A stretch of DNA of 16,732 bases from Desulfobacterales bacterium (GTDB taxonomy: Bacteria > Desulfobacterota > Desulfobacteria > Desulfobacterales > Desulfobacteraceae), in NCBI GenBank assembly GCA_022361535.1, contig JAKSAU010000517.1, forward strand, positions 1-16,732, written 5' to 3'. The notes beneath the pieces were generated by a model. It had not been told where the DNA came from. It saw nothing but the letters and a program-made list of their open reading frames with translations, and did not search any database. Positions 7,461 to 15,292 of the stretch are shown here, piece by piece. Every line of letters begins with the position of its first letter. The stretch's first letter is position 1. Made by a program: the position numbers and the translations under genes.

Positions 7461-7537
7461 GGCTCGTTTATCCCGGAGACGGCTGCCGTATTTTTGGGAA
7501 AAATACGCCTGATGCCTTTCTCCGGGACAAACGAGCC
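7461..7537. repeat. 77-bp structured palindromic repeat, copy 2
   Basis: Inverted relative to the copy at 1084-1161. Arms 7461-7479 and 7519-7537 (starting GGCTCGTTTATCCC) pair over 19 positions with one mismatch, which is a G-U wobble in minus-strand RNA. The inner stem (GTATTTTT/AAAAATAC) is longer and better paired than in copy 1. The one-sided segments CGGCTGCCG and CGCCTGATGCC are conserved. It may act as a 3' mRNA structure or terminator for the zinc-ribbon operon, although no T-run follows. Short outer arms ATGTAGG (7449-7455) and CCTACAT (7536-7542) overlap its ends. Confidence 0.85.
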
Positions 7538-7647
7538 TACATTGTAGACTATAACGATTAGCGCTTTTCGTTTTGGATTTACCAGTCATTATTCAATAAC
7601 AAAAAACATTATGGCACTGGCATAAATACTTGGTTTAATAAAAAGAC

Positions 7648-7681
7648 TTTACCCCCATTTGTCTTAGTGGTATACCACTAA
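7648..7681 (+). promoter_or_regulatory. Putative promoter with an 18-bp perfect palindrome over the -10 box
   Basis: TTTACC (7648-7653) and TATACC (7671-7676) are spaced by 17 bases, each matching 4/6 of the sigma70 consensus. The palindrome TTAGTGGTATACCACTAA (7664-7681) is fully symmetric and overlaps the -10 element, the position expected of a repressor operator. It lies 75 bp upstream of the lipoprotein start. The palindrome is read directly from sequence; promoter and operator roles are inferred. Confidence 0.4.
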
Positions 7682-7756
7682 AATTCTAATTAAATTTTAA
7701 TAACAACAACTCCGTAGACTGACTATTGGCATGGTTACGGGAAGAGTTAGACAGAC

Positions 7757-8425
7757 ATGACGCATTTATTCTATCATTCACATACTATCAAAGGCTTAAC
7801 TTTTATTTCCATAGCACTCTGCATTATTTTCACTATCACCGGTTGCAGCAATGAAGCACCAAAATCCAGGATGGAAAAAAGAGCAGCCCTTCACTTGAAT
7901 AATATGGAAGCATCCGCATTGGACTTAGAGAAAGAACTGGAAAAAATTGCAGATGCCAAGGTGACCAATACTCCTGAAAGAATGCGGGAAGCTGCCAAGA
8001 TAGTAAAGAATGCAGGGCAGGTTCTGGATAAAGCCAATATGGATGTAAGGGAATACATTAAATTTATTAATGCCAATAAAGGAGCCCTTAAAAGCGAGAA
8101 ACTTGACCAGTATATGCTGATCACAGAACTTCTTGGTTACCCGCTAACCAAGAAGAGGCAGGCCATTCAGTCTTATTTCAATCAAATGGTCCGATGGCTG
8201 GAGTATTCAGCAAGTCATTTTAAAAAGCTTAAAAAAAATGATATGAGGGCACGCCGTTCCTATGATTCCTTACTCATTGAGGTGAATCGAAGCTTAAAGC
8301 AGTACAATACGATCAATGCCCAATACCACAAGCATGTGGATAATTTCCTCAAGAGTCAGCCGGATCTTAAGAAAAAGTTCAAACGTCAGTATAAAACCAT
8401 GAAAAAAGAAATGGGATGGCTTTAG
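7757..8425 (+). CDS. Putative lipoprotein, mostly helical
   Basis: A 222-residue protein with an N-terminal hydrophobic segment (about 13-29) ending in a lipobox-like TITGC, so Cys30 would be lipidated after signal peptidase II cleavage. The residue after the cysteine is Ser, which would favour outer-membrane sorting in Gram-negative bacteria. The rest is highly charged and predicted helical, with probable coiled coil at 35-90 (ASALDLEKELEKIADAKV) and long helices at 125-220 rich in Lys and Gln. No catalytic motif is visible and I do not recognise the family. The ribosome site is poor. The 3' end overlaps the convergent solute-binding gene by 4 bp. A palindromic operator candidate lies upstream. 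Confidence 0.75.
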   Translation: MTHLFYHSHTIKGLTFISIALCIIFTITGCSNEAPKSRMEKRAALHLNNMEASALDLEKELEKIADAKVTNTPERMREAAKIVKNAGQVLDKANMDVREYIKFINANKGALKSEKLDQYMLITELLGYPLTKKRQAIQSYFNQMVRWLEYSASHFKKLKKNDMRARRSYDSLLIEVNRSLKQYNTINAQYHKHVDNFLKSQPDLKKKFKRQYKTMKKEMGWL

Positions 8426-9219
8426 TCCTGCCAGTACCCTCCAAGAAAAGGCTGGTTCCATCTTCTGTAGATACGCGCCAGTTCACCGGATTTGAATAGA
8501 TTTTGAATTTCCCGGTCATACACATCAGCCAGGTAGGCACCCCGTTTAGATTTTGAAAACGCCACATAGGCCTTTTCGCTCCAAAGAATTTGAATCTGGT
8601 ACAGATCCCTGTTGATCCCGTTGGTACGGATATAATGGTTCAGGTCTATGAGCGCATCAATATAGACATCAAAACGGTCCAGGTTAAGCTGAAGCCAGGC
8701 ATCGTCATAATTGTCCACCTCATGCCACATGGCCAACTGTATGGCGGACATATGTTTATCATTGACATAGTCATACCCCCGAAGCCAAACTGCCCTTTTG
8801 TAATCCAGGGTATGCATTCCGAACCATGAAATTCGGGATGCTTTTTTTATAACAGCGGCCGTCTGCTCAATGTAAATCGGATACTTGGGGGTCAGTTGTT
8901 TTTGTTCATCAGCATGGGTTTTCCAGACACAAAGCATGGCATCGGCGCTGCCTTTATTTACTTTTGCCTGACAGCGCTTCCAGGGTGCAAAATTGTAGTC
9001 CATTTTGATTCCCAAAGGGTTGTAAACCGCTTTTACGATATCAAAAAACAGACCGGTGCCATCCGGATTTGTTTGATCTTCCCATTGGGGGGTAATAATA
9101 CGAATGGTGTTTATGTTTTTTTCAGTATCTGCATGTGCATATCCCGGGATAAACACACCAGCCAATACCTGTGCGAAAACACACAGTAGGACTATATAAA
9201 AGCTATTGTTTCTTTTCAT
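8422..9219 (-). CDS. Periplasmic solute-binding-like protein (SBP_bac_3 type)
   Basis: A 265-residue exported protein. A signal peptide (hydrophobic 7-27, cleavage near AHA before DTEKN) precedes a type II periplasmic binding fold: IRIITPQWEDQTNPDGTGLFFDIVKAVYNPLGIKMDYNFAPWKRC at the front, DAMLCVWKT in the middle and a C-terminal KSKRGAYLADVYDREIQNLFKSGELARIYRRW. This matches the amino-acid-binding family 3 and its many stand-alone relatives. No permease or ATPase genes are adjacent, so it may be an orphan sensor-type binding protein and not part of a transporter. The start overlaps the upstream small gene by 17 bp, which implies coupling. The ligand is unknown. Confidence 0.8.
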   Translation of the reverse strand: MKRNNSFYIVLLCVFAQVLAGVFIPGYAHADTEKNINTIRIITPQWEDQTNPDGTGLFFDIVKAVYNPLGIKMDYNFAPWKRCQAKVNKGSADAMLCVWKTHADEQKQLTPKYPIYIEQTAAVIKKASRISWFGMHTLDYKRAVWLRGYDYVNDKHMSAIQLAMWHEVDNYDDAWLQLNLDRFDVYIDALIDLNHYIRTNGINRDLYQIQILWSEKAYVAFSKSKRGAYLADVYDREIQNLFKSGELARIYRRWNQPFLGGYWQD

Positions 9220-9493
9220 CTTTCTTTACATCAGGTGAGGAATAAACTTTATTGGCTTGCAACCCTGGATATCCCTTTGATGAAAAAGGGTTGTTTTCGC
9301 CAAGAAAGACCGCTTCAACTTCTTCTCTATTAATGACGATTTTTTTATCGTCGATCTCAATGGAGACCGTATTCTCTGTTAGGTCGAGTACGTTCCCACA
9401 AAGTACTTTACCATCTTCAAGAACGATCTCATCGGCCCATAGCGGCCCGGCTGCGACGATGCAGCTTAAAATTACTATTATAAGTTGTTTCAT
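9203..9493 (-). CDS. Small exported protein of unknown function
   Basis: A 96-residue protein. The start used is ATG at 9493 with an AAGGAG site 7 bases upstream; an earlier in-frame start at 9526 would sit ahead of that site. A signal peptide (LIIVILSCIVAAGPLWA, cleaved before DEIVL) is followed by one small beta domain: DEIVLEDGKVLCGNVLDLTENTVSIEIDDKKIVINREEVEAVF. This resembles the short SH3/Sm-like barrels that recur in exported proteins of deltaproteobacteria (LEDGKV.GNV..., ending in a NREEVE turn). A charged tail rich in Lys and Asp follows. It overlaps the binding-protein gene and probably shares its transcript and function, which is unknown. Confidence 0.72.
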   Translation of the reverse strand: MKQLIIVILSCIVAAGPLWADEIVLEDGKVLCGNVLDLTENTVSIEIDDKKIVINREEVEAVFLGENNPFSSKGYPGLQANKVYSSPDVKKDEKKQ

Positions 9494-9544
9494 TATTTCT
9501 CCTTGGTAACCTGCGCAACATACCATATCTTTGTTTTATTTTCC

Positions 9545-9570
9545 ATTGATTGCCATATTTGAAAATCAAT
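9545..9570. promoter_or_regulatory. Inverted repeat upstream of the small exported-protein gene
   Basis: ATTGATT (9545-9551) and AATCAAT (9564-9570) flank a 12-nt spacer, about 50 bp upstream of the minus-strand start at 9493. It could be a regulator-binding site. Seven-base arms can occur by chance in AT-rich DNA. Confidence 0.25.
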
Positions 9571-9656
9571 AGAAATCATTTGGAGCGTCTCATCGACGTG
9601 CTCAACAAAATGATAGGGGATATACAAAAATATGAAAAAAAAGGAAAGAAGGAAAC

Positions 9657-9688
9657 ATCCCTTCCCGGTAAATTGGCCGGGAAGGGAT
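9657..9688 (-). terminator. Rho-independent terminator of fumA
   Basis: A perfect 12-bp GC-rich stem (ATCCCTTCCCGG pairing with CCGGGAAGGGAT) has an 8-nt loop and lies 11 bp past the fumA stop. On the minus strand it is followed within about 12 bases by a run of eight T. It closes the sucCD-sdhCAB-fumA block. Confidence 0.88.
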
Positions 9689-9699
9689 GATACTACAGG

Positions 9700-11310
9700 T
9701 TAAAGCAGGCCGGCATAAAAATCATTACCTTTGTCATCGACAATGATGAAGGCAGGAAAGTTTTCCACAGTGATCATGTACACCGCTTCCATACCCAGTT
9801 CTTCATATTCCACGAGTTCAACCTTTTTGATGAAATCTTTACCCAACCGTGCTGCAGGGCCACCAGGAGAGCCAAGATAAAACCCACCATATTCCTTGCA
9901 GGCATCGGTAACCTGCTGGGTCCGGTTGCCCTTGGCCAGCATGATCATGGACGCCCCTTCTTTCTGGAAAACAGGCACATAGGGATCCATACGTCCGGCA
10001 GTTGTAGGGCCGAATGATCCTGATGCTTGTCCGTCAGGTGTTTTGGCTGGACCTGCATAGTAAATGATATGATTTTTAATGTAATCAGGCAGACCGTCTC
10101 CGGCCTCATACCGCTCCATGAACTTGGCATGGGCAATATCGCGCGCTACAATTATTTTACCGGTCAAGGACAGACGTGTAGATACCGGATATTTAGACAA
10201 TTCCGCACGAATTTCATCCATGGGTCTGTTCAAGTCAAGTTCCACGGCCGGAGCCATTTCAGGCTCGGAAGTGGGAAGGTATTTACCCGGATCTTCTTCA
10301 AGCTGCTCCAAGAAAATACCGTCACGTGTGATCTTGCCTTTGATCTGACGGTCAGCAGAACAGGAGACACCGATGCCGATGGGGCAGGATGCACCATGAC
10401 GCGGCATGCGGATTACACGGATATCCAGGGCAAAATGCTTGCCCCCAAACTGAGCGCCAAGACCCAACTCATAGGATCTTGCCAACACTTTATCTTCAAG
10501 GTCGATATCCCTGAATGCATGGCCGGTTTCACTGCCTTCGGTCGGCAGGGAATCAAGATACCTTGCAGAAGCCAGTTTCACTGCTTTCAAATTGAGCTCA
10601 GCCGTGGTGCCGCCGATAACAAAAGCAATATGGTAAGGCGGACAGGCGGCCGTACCTAATGCCTTCATTTTTTCCAGCATGAAATTGATCAGGATTTCCT
10701 CAGAATTGAGGACTGCCTTAGTCATCTGGAAAAGCGCGGTTTTGTTTGCAGAACCACCACCCTTGGCCATAAACAAGAATTTATACTCTTCGCCTTCAAT
10801 GGAGGAAATATCCACCTGGGCTGGCATATTGTTCTTTGTGTTGGCCTCTTTGTACATGGTCAACGGTGCATTCTGGGAATACCGCAGGTAGTTTTTGGTA
10901 TATGCGTCAAACGCCCCTTTGGATAATTCCTTTTCATCATCGGACCAGGTCCAGACCTGCTGGCCCTTTTTTCCCATGACGATAGCCGTACCTGTATCCT
11001 GGCACATGGGATAGACTTTTTCAGCAGAAATGGCTGCATTTTTTAACAGCTCTAATGCCACATACCTGTCATTGTCCGAACTTTCTGGATCATCAATAAT
11101 GGCTTTAAGCTTTTGCAGATGCTCTGCCCGGTAAAGATGGGCCACATCCTTGAAAGCTGCCTCGGACAAAAGATTTAAGGCTGAAGGCTCGACCATGAGC
11201 ACTTCTTTGCCCTCAAAATCCTTAACCCGCACATGCTCCTTGCTTAAAAGACGATACTCAGTGGTATCCTCCCCCAAAGGAAACATGGTTTCAAATTTAA
11301 ATTCACTCAT
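9700..11310 (-). CDS. fumA: Class I [4Fe-4S] fumarate hydratase
   Basis: A 536-residue oxygen-sensitive fumarase of the single-polypeptide class I type, converting fumarate and malate in the cytoplasm. Ligand cysteines for the [4Fe-4S] cluster appear as PMCQDTGTA (Cys103), AACPPYH (Cys223) and GVSCSADR (Cys317); their spacing (120 and 94) agrees with E. coli FumA. Other signatures are [30 protein letters not shown] in the alpha part, and [13 protein letters not shown] and [12 protein letters not shown] in the beta part. The length is typical. The start ATG at 11310 follows GGGGAT. The gene lies downstream of sdhB but is separated by a 122-bp palindrome and a terminator-like hairpin whose T-run ends about 12 bases before the start codon. 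It may therefore be read only by run-through or by regulated antitermination. A class II fumC lies at the left edge of the window. Confidence 0.97.
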   Translation of the reverse strand: MSEFKFETMFPLGEDTTEYRLLSKEHVRVKDFEGKEVLMVEPSALNLLSEAAFKDVAHLYRAEHLQKLKAIIDDPESSDNDRYVALELLKNAAISAEKVYPMCQDTGTAIVMGKKGQQVWTWSDDEKELSKGAFDAYTKNYLRYSQNAPLTMYKEANTKNNMPAQVDISSIEGEEYKFLFMAKGGGSANKTALFQMTKAVLNSEEILINFMLEKMKALGTAACPPYHIAFVIGGTTAELNLKAVKLASARYLDSLPTEGSETGHAFRDIDLEDKVLARSYELGLGAQFGGKHFALDIRVIRMPRHGASCPIGIGVSCSADRQIKGKITRDGIFLEQLEEDPGKYLPTSEPEMAPAVELDLNRPMDEIRAELSKYPVSTRLSLTGKIIVARDIAHAKFMERYEAGDGLPDYIKNHIIYYAGPAKTPDGQASGSFGPTTAGRMDPYVPVFQKEGASMIMLAKGNRTQQVTDACKEYGGFYLGSPGGPAARLGKDFIKKVELVEYEELGMEAVYMITVENFPAFIIVDDKGNDFYAGLL

Positions 11311-11323
11311 TTTTTATCCCCAT

Positions 11324-11359
11324 AAAAAACCAACAGGCAGCAGGGCCGTTACCTGCCTG
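11324..11359 (-). terminator. Terminator-like hairpin in the sdhB-fumA gap
   Basis: On the minus strand CAGGCAG (11359-11353) pairs with CTGCCTG (11340-11334) across a 12-nt loop and is followed by TTGGTTTTTT. This has rho-independent terminator form and would end the suc-sdh transcript. The T-run is immediately upstream of the fumA ribosome site, so any transcript covering fumA from an upstream promoter must pass it. Confidence 0.55.
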
Positions 11360-11404
11360 CTACCCGCTGCTATAGTCTTTAGTTACTGGCTTTTGCCAAG
11401 ACTA

Positions 11405-11526
11405 GCTTGGACGAGAATTTGCCCATATGCAAGGCGCGAATCATTCTGGAGCCGCAGCGTACTATAGTACGTGAGGACTCCAGAATGATGAAGCAACGAA
11501 GCAGATGGGTGAATTACCGTTCAAGC
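11405..11526. repeat. 122-bp imperfect palindrome between sdhB and fumA
   Basis: The whole segment is close to its own reverse complement. A perfect 12-bp inner arm (ATCATTCTGGAG against CTCCAGAATGAT) encloses a small inner palindrome CGTACTATAGTACG. The outer arms match in blocks (GCTTG.ACG..AATT..CCCAT.TGC). It begins 2 bp after the sdhB stop codon. It resembles intergenic palindromic repeats of MITE/REP type; its sequence is unrelated to the 77-78-bp repeats elsewhere in the window. Confidence 0.75.
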
Positions 11527-11527
11527 G

Positions 11528-12262
11528 CTACTTTATAAGAGCCATTTTGCGCCTTAGGAAGGCAATCTGCGTCTGATGCGGTAAATCCTTGGGACAATAA
11601 TCTTCACAACCAAGCAAGGTCATGCAACCAAACACACCATCATCATCTCCCATGATTTCATAATACTCATCATCAGTCCGTTTGTCCCTGGGGTCCATAT
11701 AGAACCGTGCCAGGCGCATGAAGCCAACAGCAGACAAGAAATCAGGACGCATCCGTTTGGTGGCGCAGGCAGAGATGCAGCAGCCGCATTCTACACAGCG
11801 TTCCAGTTCATAGATCTCATCCATGACATCCGGATCCATCCGCTCTTCCAGTTTGTTGTAATCGACTTCATCTGCATTGATGTCATGAATCCAGGACTCA
11901 ACCCGTTCACTCATGGCGCGCATGAATTTACCAGTATCGACTGACAGATCGCCAATCAGTTCAAAACCGGGCAGCGGAAGCAGGGTAATTTCCCCGTCTT
12001 CAAACTTGCTGGTCAACGTCCGGCAGGCAAGGTCAGGAGACCCGTTAATGACCATACCGCAGGAACCGCAGATCCCGGCCCGGCAGATAAAGTCAAACTG
12101 CAGGGATGGATCCTGGTTTTCCCGGATTTCGTTCAATGCAATAAAGATTGTCATCCCAGGGGCTTCAGTGATCTCGTAAGTCACCATACGGGGTTTGTCG
12201 CCCTTTTTCTGGGGGTTATACCGAAATATCTGAAATCTTAAAATTCTTCCGTCGTCACTCAT
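11528..12262 (-). CDS. sdhB: Succinate dehydrogenase/fumarate reductase iron-sulfur subunit
   Basis: A 244-residue peripheral membrane subunit carrying three Fe-S clusters that pass electrons between flavin and heme b. The [2Fe-2S] ligands are Cys60, 65, 68 and 80 (CRAGICGSC...C). The [4Fe-4S] ligands are Cys156, 159, 162 and 223. The [3Fe-4S] ligands are Cys166, 213 and 219. These seven positions equal Wolinella succinogenes FrdB numbering plus five throughout. The phrases DPRDKRTDDEYYE and GVFGCMTLLGCEDYCPKDLP are typical of the Wolinella-type (diheme) family. The ATG overlaps the sdhA stop by one base (TAATG), with AGGGGG as ribosome site inside the sdhA end. It is the last gene before the intergenic palindrome and hairpin. 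Confidence 0.97.
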   Translation of the reverse strand: MSDDGRILRFQIFRYNPQKKGDKPRMVTYEITEAPGMTIFIALNEIRENQDPSLQFDFICRAGICGSCGMVINGSPDLACRTLTSKFEDGEITLLPLPGFELIGDLSVDTGKFMRAMSERVESWIHDINADEVDYNKLEERMDPDVMDEIYELERCVECGCCISACATKRMRPDFLSAVGFMRLARFYMDPRDKRTDDEYYEIMGDDDGVFGCMTLLGCEDYCPKDLPHQTQIAFLRRKMALIK

Positions 12263-14232
12263 TATTTATACCCCCTGCCGATACGCTCGTTTTTGCCTTT
12301 GAATTTTTCCGGAATGTCTAAGGGATTCAGCAGTTCCTGCATTTCATGACGATCTGCTGTCGGGTTTGCTTTTTTAATCTCTTCGATTTCAGCAACCCTT
12401 TTTTCCGTATCCGCATGGTGAATGGTGTTGTCCACACCATACCCACGTGAGCCCGGAGGCATTTCCATTTTCATAACATCCAGATCTTCATAGGTGATTT
12501 CCGGCAGATCTGAGTCTTCATCTTTCCAGGTGGTCAGTGTGCGTTTGAGCCAGTCACGGTCGTTTCTTTCCGGATAATCTTCACGGGCATGAGCACCACG
12601 GCTTTCAGTTCTGAGCATAGCACCGTATGCCACACACTGGGCCAGTTTGATCATCTTGGGTACGCGGATGGCTTCTACCAGTTCCGGATTTGAGGAAGAA
12701 ATTCTGTTTCTCAATGCAATCTTCTTGGCTCTCTGGTTCAACAGTTTGAGTTCTTCAACAGCTGCTTCCAAGTCTTCACCGTTTCTAAAAATACCGACCT
12801 TGTCCATCATGATCTTCTGCATTTCAGCTTTAAGCTGGAAGGGATTTTCACCGTAGTCACGGGTAAGCAAGGTTGCGATCTTGTCTTCTTCCTTTTTCAT
12901 AAAATGCTCGATGGTAGCTGTAGAAACATCCAGGCTGGATGCAGCACAATGATCTGCTACATATTCACCAACGATCATACCGGCAACAACGGTTTCCGCA
13001 ACTGAGTTTCCGCCAAGACGGTTAAATCCGTGCATATCCCAACATGCTGCTTCACCACAGGAGAAAAGACCTTTCAAGGTCGGGCTTTCACCTGTGGCCT
13101 TGGTTCTTACGCCGCCCATGGAGTAATGCTGGGTCGGACGAACCGGGATGTACTCTTTAACCGGATCAATGCCAAGGAAGTATTCACAAATTTCTTTTAC
13201 TTCCCTTAAGTTCTTTTCAATGTGTTCACGGCCGAGCAGGGTGATATCCAGCCAGAGGTGATCACCGTATCTGGAGGGCACGCCTTTGCCTTTTCTCATG
13301 TGCTCGGTCATGCGGCGGGATACAACGTCCCTTGACGCCAATTCTTTTTTATCCGGCTCATAATCCGGCATGAACCGGTATCCGTCTTTATCAAGGAGAA
13401 GGCCGCCGTCACCACGGCATCCTTCTGTGGTCAGGATACCAACCGGTACGATGGCTGTAGGATGAAACTGGACGGCTTCCATATTACCAAGTGTGGCCAC
13501 ACCTGTTTCCAGGGCAATGGCTGCACCGATACCTTCACAGATAATCGCATTGGTGGATACTGAATAGATACGACCGTAACCGCCGGTAGCAATTGTGGTG
13601 GCTTTTGCAATGTAAGCACTCAATTCCCCTGTAACAAGGTCTCTTACCACGGCACCATGGCACACCCCGTTGTCATGAATCAGAGCGATGGCCTCTTTTC
13701 TCTCATGCACAGGGATATTCATTTCAATGGCTTTGTTATCCATGGCATAGAGCATGGTATGGCCGGTTCCGTCAGAGGTGTAGCAGGTACGCCATTTTTT
13801 TGTACCGCCAAAGTCCCTGGCAGTAATCAAACCATGGGCCTCGTGTTTTTCTGTAATGGTAACCTTTTCACCGTTGATGATAACATCTCTGTCACCGCCG
13901 CGGACCCTGGACCAGGGCACGCCCCAGGCAGACAGCTGCCTGATGGCTTTAGGTGATGTATTAACAAACATTCTGGCCACATCCTGGTCACAACCCCAGT
14001 CAGAACCTTTGACTGTGTCTGCAAAGTGGACATCTTCATCATCCCCGTCCCCTTTGATACAGGCACCGAGACTTGCCTGCATACCGCCCTGGGCTGCGGC
14101 AGAGTGTGACCTTTTGGCCGGCATCAGCGAGAGGACGATGGACTCATACCCCCGCTGCTTGGCTGCAATGGCGACGCGAAGCCCAGCCAGGCCGCCGCCG
14201 ATAACAAGTGAATCCGTATATATGATATTCAT
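12262..14232 (-). CDS. sdhA: Succinate dehydrogenase/fumarate reductase flavoprotein subunit
   Basis: A 656-residue catalytic subunit interconverting succinate and fumarate on the cytoplasmic face; W. succinogenes FrdA is, as far as I recall, the same length. The FAD-binding motif GGGLAGLR lies at 12-19, and HSAAAQGG places the covalent-FAD histidine at residue 43. Active-site residues fall at His257 (QFHPTA), Thr269 and Glu270 ([10 protein letters not shown]), Arg301 (SRDVVSRR), His369 (PTQHYSMGG) and Arg405 (FNRLGGNSV). The ATG at 14232 follows GGGAAAG by about 7 bases, and the gene lies 16 bp after sdhC. In sulfate reducers the enzyme usually works as succinate dehydrogenase with menaquinone, a reaction that needs membrane energy (family knowledge). 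Confidence 0.97.
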   Translation of the reverse strand: MNIIYTDSLVIGGGLAGLRVAIAAKQRGYESIVLSLMPAKRSHSAAAQGGMQASLGACIKGDGDDEDVHFADTVKGSDWGCDQDVARMFVNTSPKAIRQLSAWGVPWSRVRGGDRDVIINGEKVTITEKHEAHGLITARDFGGTKKWRTCYTSDGTGHTMLYAMDNKAIEMNIPVHERKEAIALIHDNGVCHGAVVRDLVTGELSAYIAKATTIATGGYGRIYSVSTNAIICEGIGAAIALETGVATLGNMEAVQFHPTAIVPVGILTTEGCRGDGGLLLDKDGYRFMPDYEPDKKELASRDVVSRRMTEHMRKGKGVPSRYGDHLWLDITLLGREHIEKNLREVKEICEYFLGIDPVKEYIPVRPTQHYSMGGVRTKATGESPTLKGLFSCGEAACWDMHGFNRLGGNSVAETVVAGMIVGEYVADHCAASSLDVSTATIEHFMKKEEDKIATLLTRDYGENPFQLKAEMQKIMMDKVGIFRNGEDLEAAVEELKLLNQRAKKIALRNRISSSNPELVEAIRVPKMIKLAQCVAYGAMLRTESRGAHAREDYPERNDRDWLKRTLTTWKDEDSDLPEITYEDLDVMKMEMPPGSRGYGVDNTIHHADTEKRVAEIEEIKKANPTADRHEMQELLNPLDIPEKFKGKNERIGRGYK

Positions 14233-14248
14233 TTAAGCTTTCCCTTTC

Positions 14249-15268
14249 TTAATGTGTTTCTTCTGCTGCATGGGGTTCGGCATGTGCATCCGGTTCTTCA
14301 TGACCGGCATCCTCATGGGCCGGAGCATGGTCCTCAGTGCCGTGGCCGTCGTCAGTTGCATGGTCCGCTTCCGGCTCATGTGCGGCAGGTGCGGCATGGG
14401 TCTCTTCGGTAGGCGTTTCCTCATGAGCATCAGCGGGCTCTTCTTCATGCACTGCTTCTGCTTCATGGGCAGTGTCTTCCATTACTGGCTCAGCCTCATG
14501 GGCTGCCTCTTCAGTCACTGCGGCGTGGCTTGCACCATAACGCTCTCCCACACGGTCCCTGTGCCCGATACCGATGACGATGAATACCAGCAGAGCCAGG
14601 ATTCCTAAAGAAAGGAAGAAAATGGTCAGTTTGTTTTTATATTGTTTGAGTTTTTCCCGGGCTTCTTTAGCACTTTTATTGTCTTTACCCTGGAACCAGC
14701 CCCACTTCATGCACAGTCTGTAAAGACCGATCGTACCGTGCAGTTCCACGCAGATCAGCAGGACCAGGTAAACAAACCACATATTACCGGAGACCACACG
14801 GTCAGCGGACAGGTAGGGATCAATGCTGCCGGGGTTGGTCCACATAATGTAAAGATGGACCGAACCTGCAAAAAACATGATAAAACCTGTAATGGCCTGG
14901 ATGTACCAGAAATTGGTATCCTGATGCTTCATCAGGACCATCTGGTCTCTCATGATCCGATGCTGTTTCCAGCTAATAGGAAATTTTCTCATCCCCAAAA
15001 GGGCATGGGTGATGAACAGGGTAGAAATAACAGATACGGCAAAGAATACCGCGATTGGGTACCCATGGCCTGTGTCTGACAAAAAAGCCAGCTCCATGGT
15101 CTTGGCCACCCAGTTAAAGGCGCCTTTTCCCAGGATGATACTGCAGACCAGGAGCATGTGCACCCACATGAACAGGCCCAGGATCAGGCCGGTACCACTC
15201 TGGAGAAAATCCAGCCGGGCAGGAAGCCTGCTCTTTTTTTTGTTTGATTCAATGGTATAGCTTTCCAA
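14249..15268 (-). CDS. sdhC: Diheme cytochrome b subunit of succinate dehydrogenase, with His/Glu-rich tail
   Basis: A 339-residue membrane anchor with five helices (about 24-45, 70-92, 123-144, 163-185, 212-235). Heme-ligand histidines at 37, 88, 138 and 177 match the spacing in W. succinogenes FrdC (44, 93, 143, 182). Glu59 and Glu175 occupy the positions of Wolinella Glu66 (quinone site) and Glu180 (E-pathway), judged by spacing. The start is TTG at 15268 behind a strong AAGGAGGT. Unusually, residues of about 240-339 form a low-complexity tail of His, Glu, Asp, Ala and Pro in AHE-like repeats with about 15 histidines. Wolinella FrdC, at about 256 residues, lacks it. With a basic N-terminus inside and five helices, the tail should face the periplasm. 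It lies 24 bp downstream of sucD and 16 bp upstream of sdhA. Confidence 0.95.
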   Translation of the reverse strand: MESYTIESNKKKSRLPARLDFLQSGTGLILGLFMWVHMLLVCSIILGKGAFNWVAKTMELAFLSDTGHGYPIAVFFAVSVISTLFITHALLGMRKFPISWKQHRIMRDQMVLMKHQDTNFWYIQAITGFIMFFAGSVHLYIMWTNPGSIDPYLSADRVVSGNMWFVYLVLLICVELHGTIGLYRLCMKWGWFQGKDNKSAKEAREKLKQYKNKLTIFFLSLGILALLVFIVIGIGHRDRVGERYGASHAAVTEEAAHEAEPVMEDTAHEAEAVHEEEPADAHEETPTEETHAAPAAHEPEADHATDDGHGTEDHAPAHEDAGHEEPDAHAEPHAAEETH

Positions 15269-15292
15269 TGTTGAAACCTCCTTAAGGTTACT

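Noticed and set aside
10027..10659. Long plus-strand open frame of 210 codons
   Set aside because: It lies antisense within the well-supported fumA gene and its translation shows no family motif; it is an antisense shadow.
14252..14608. Met/Cys-rich plus-strand open frame opposite the SdhC tail
   Set aside because: Its composition is the mirror image of the His/Glu repeat codons on the other strand; there is no independent coding evidence.
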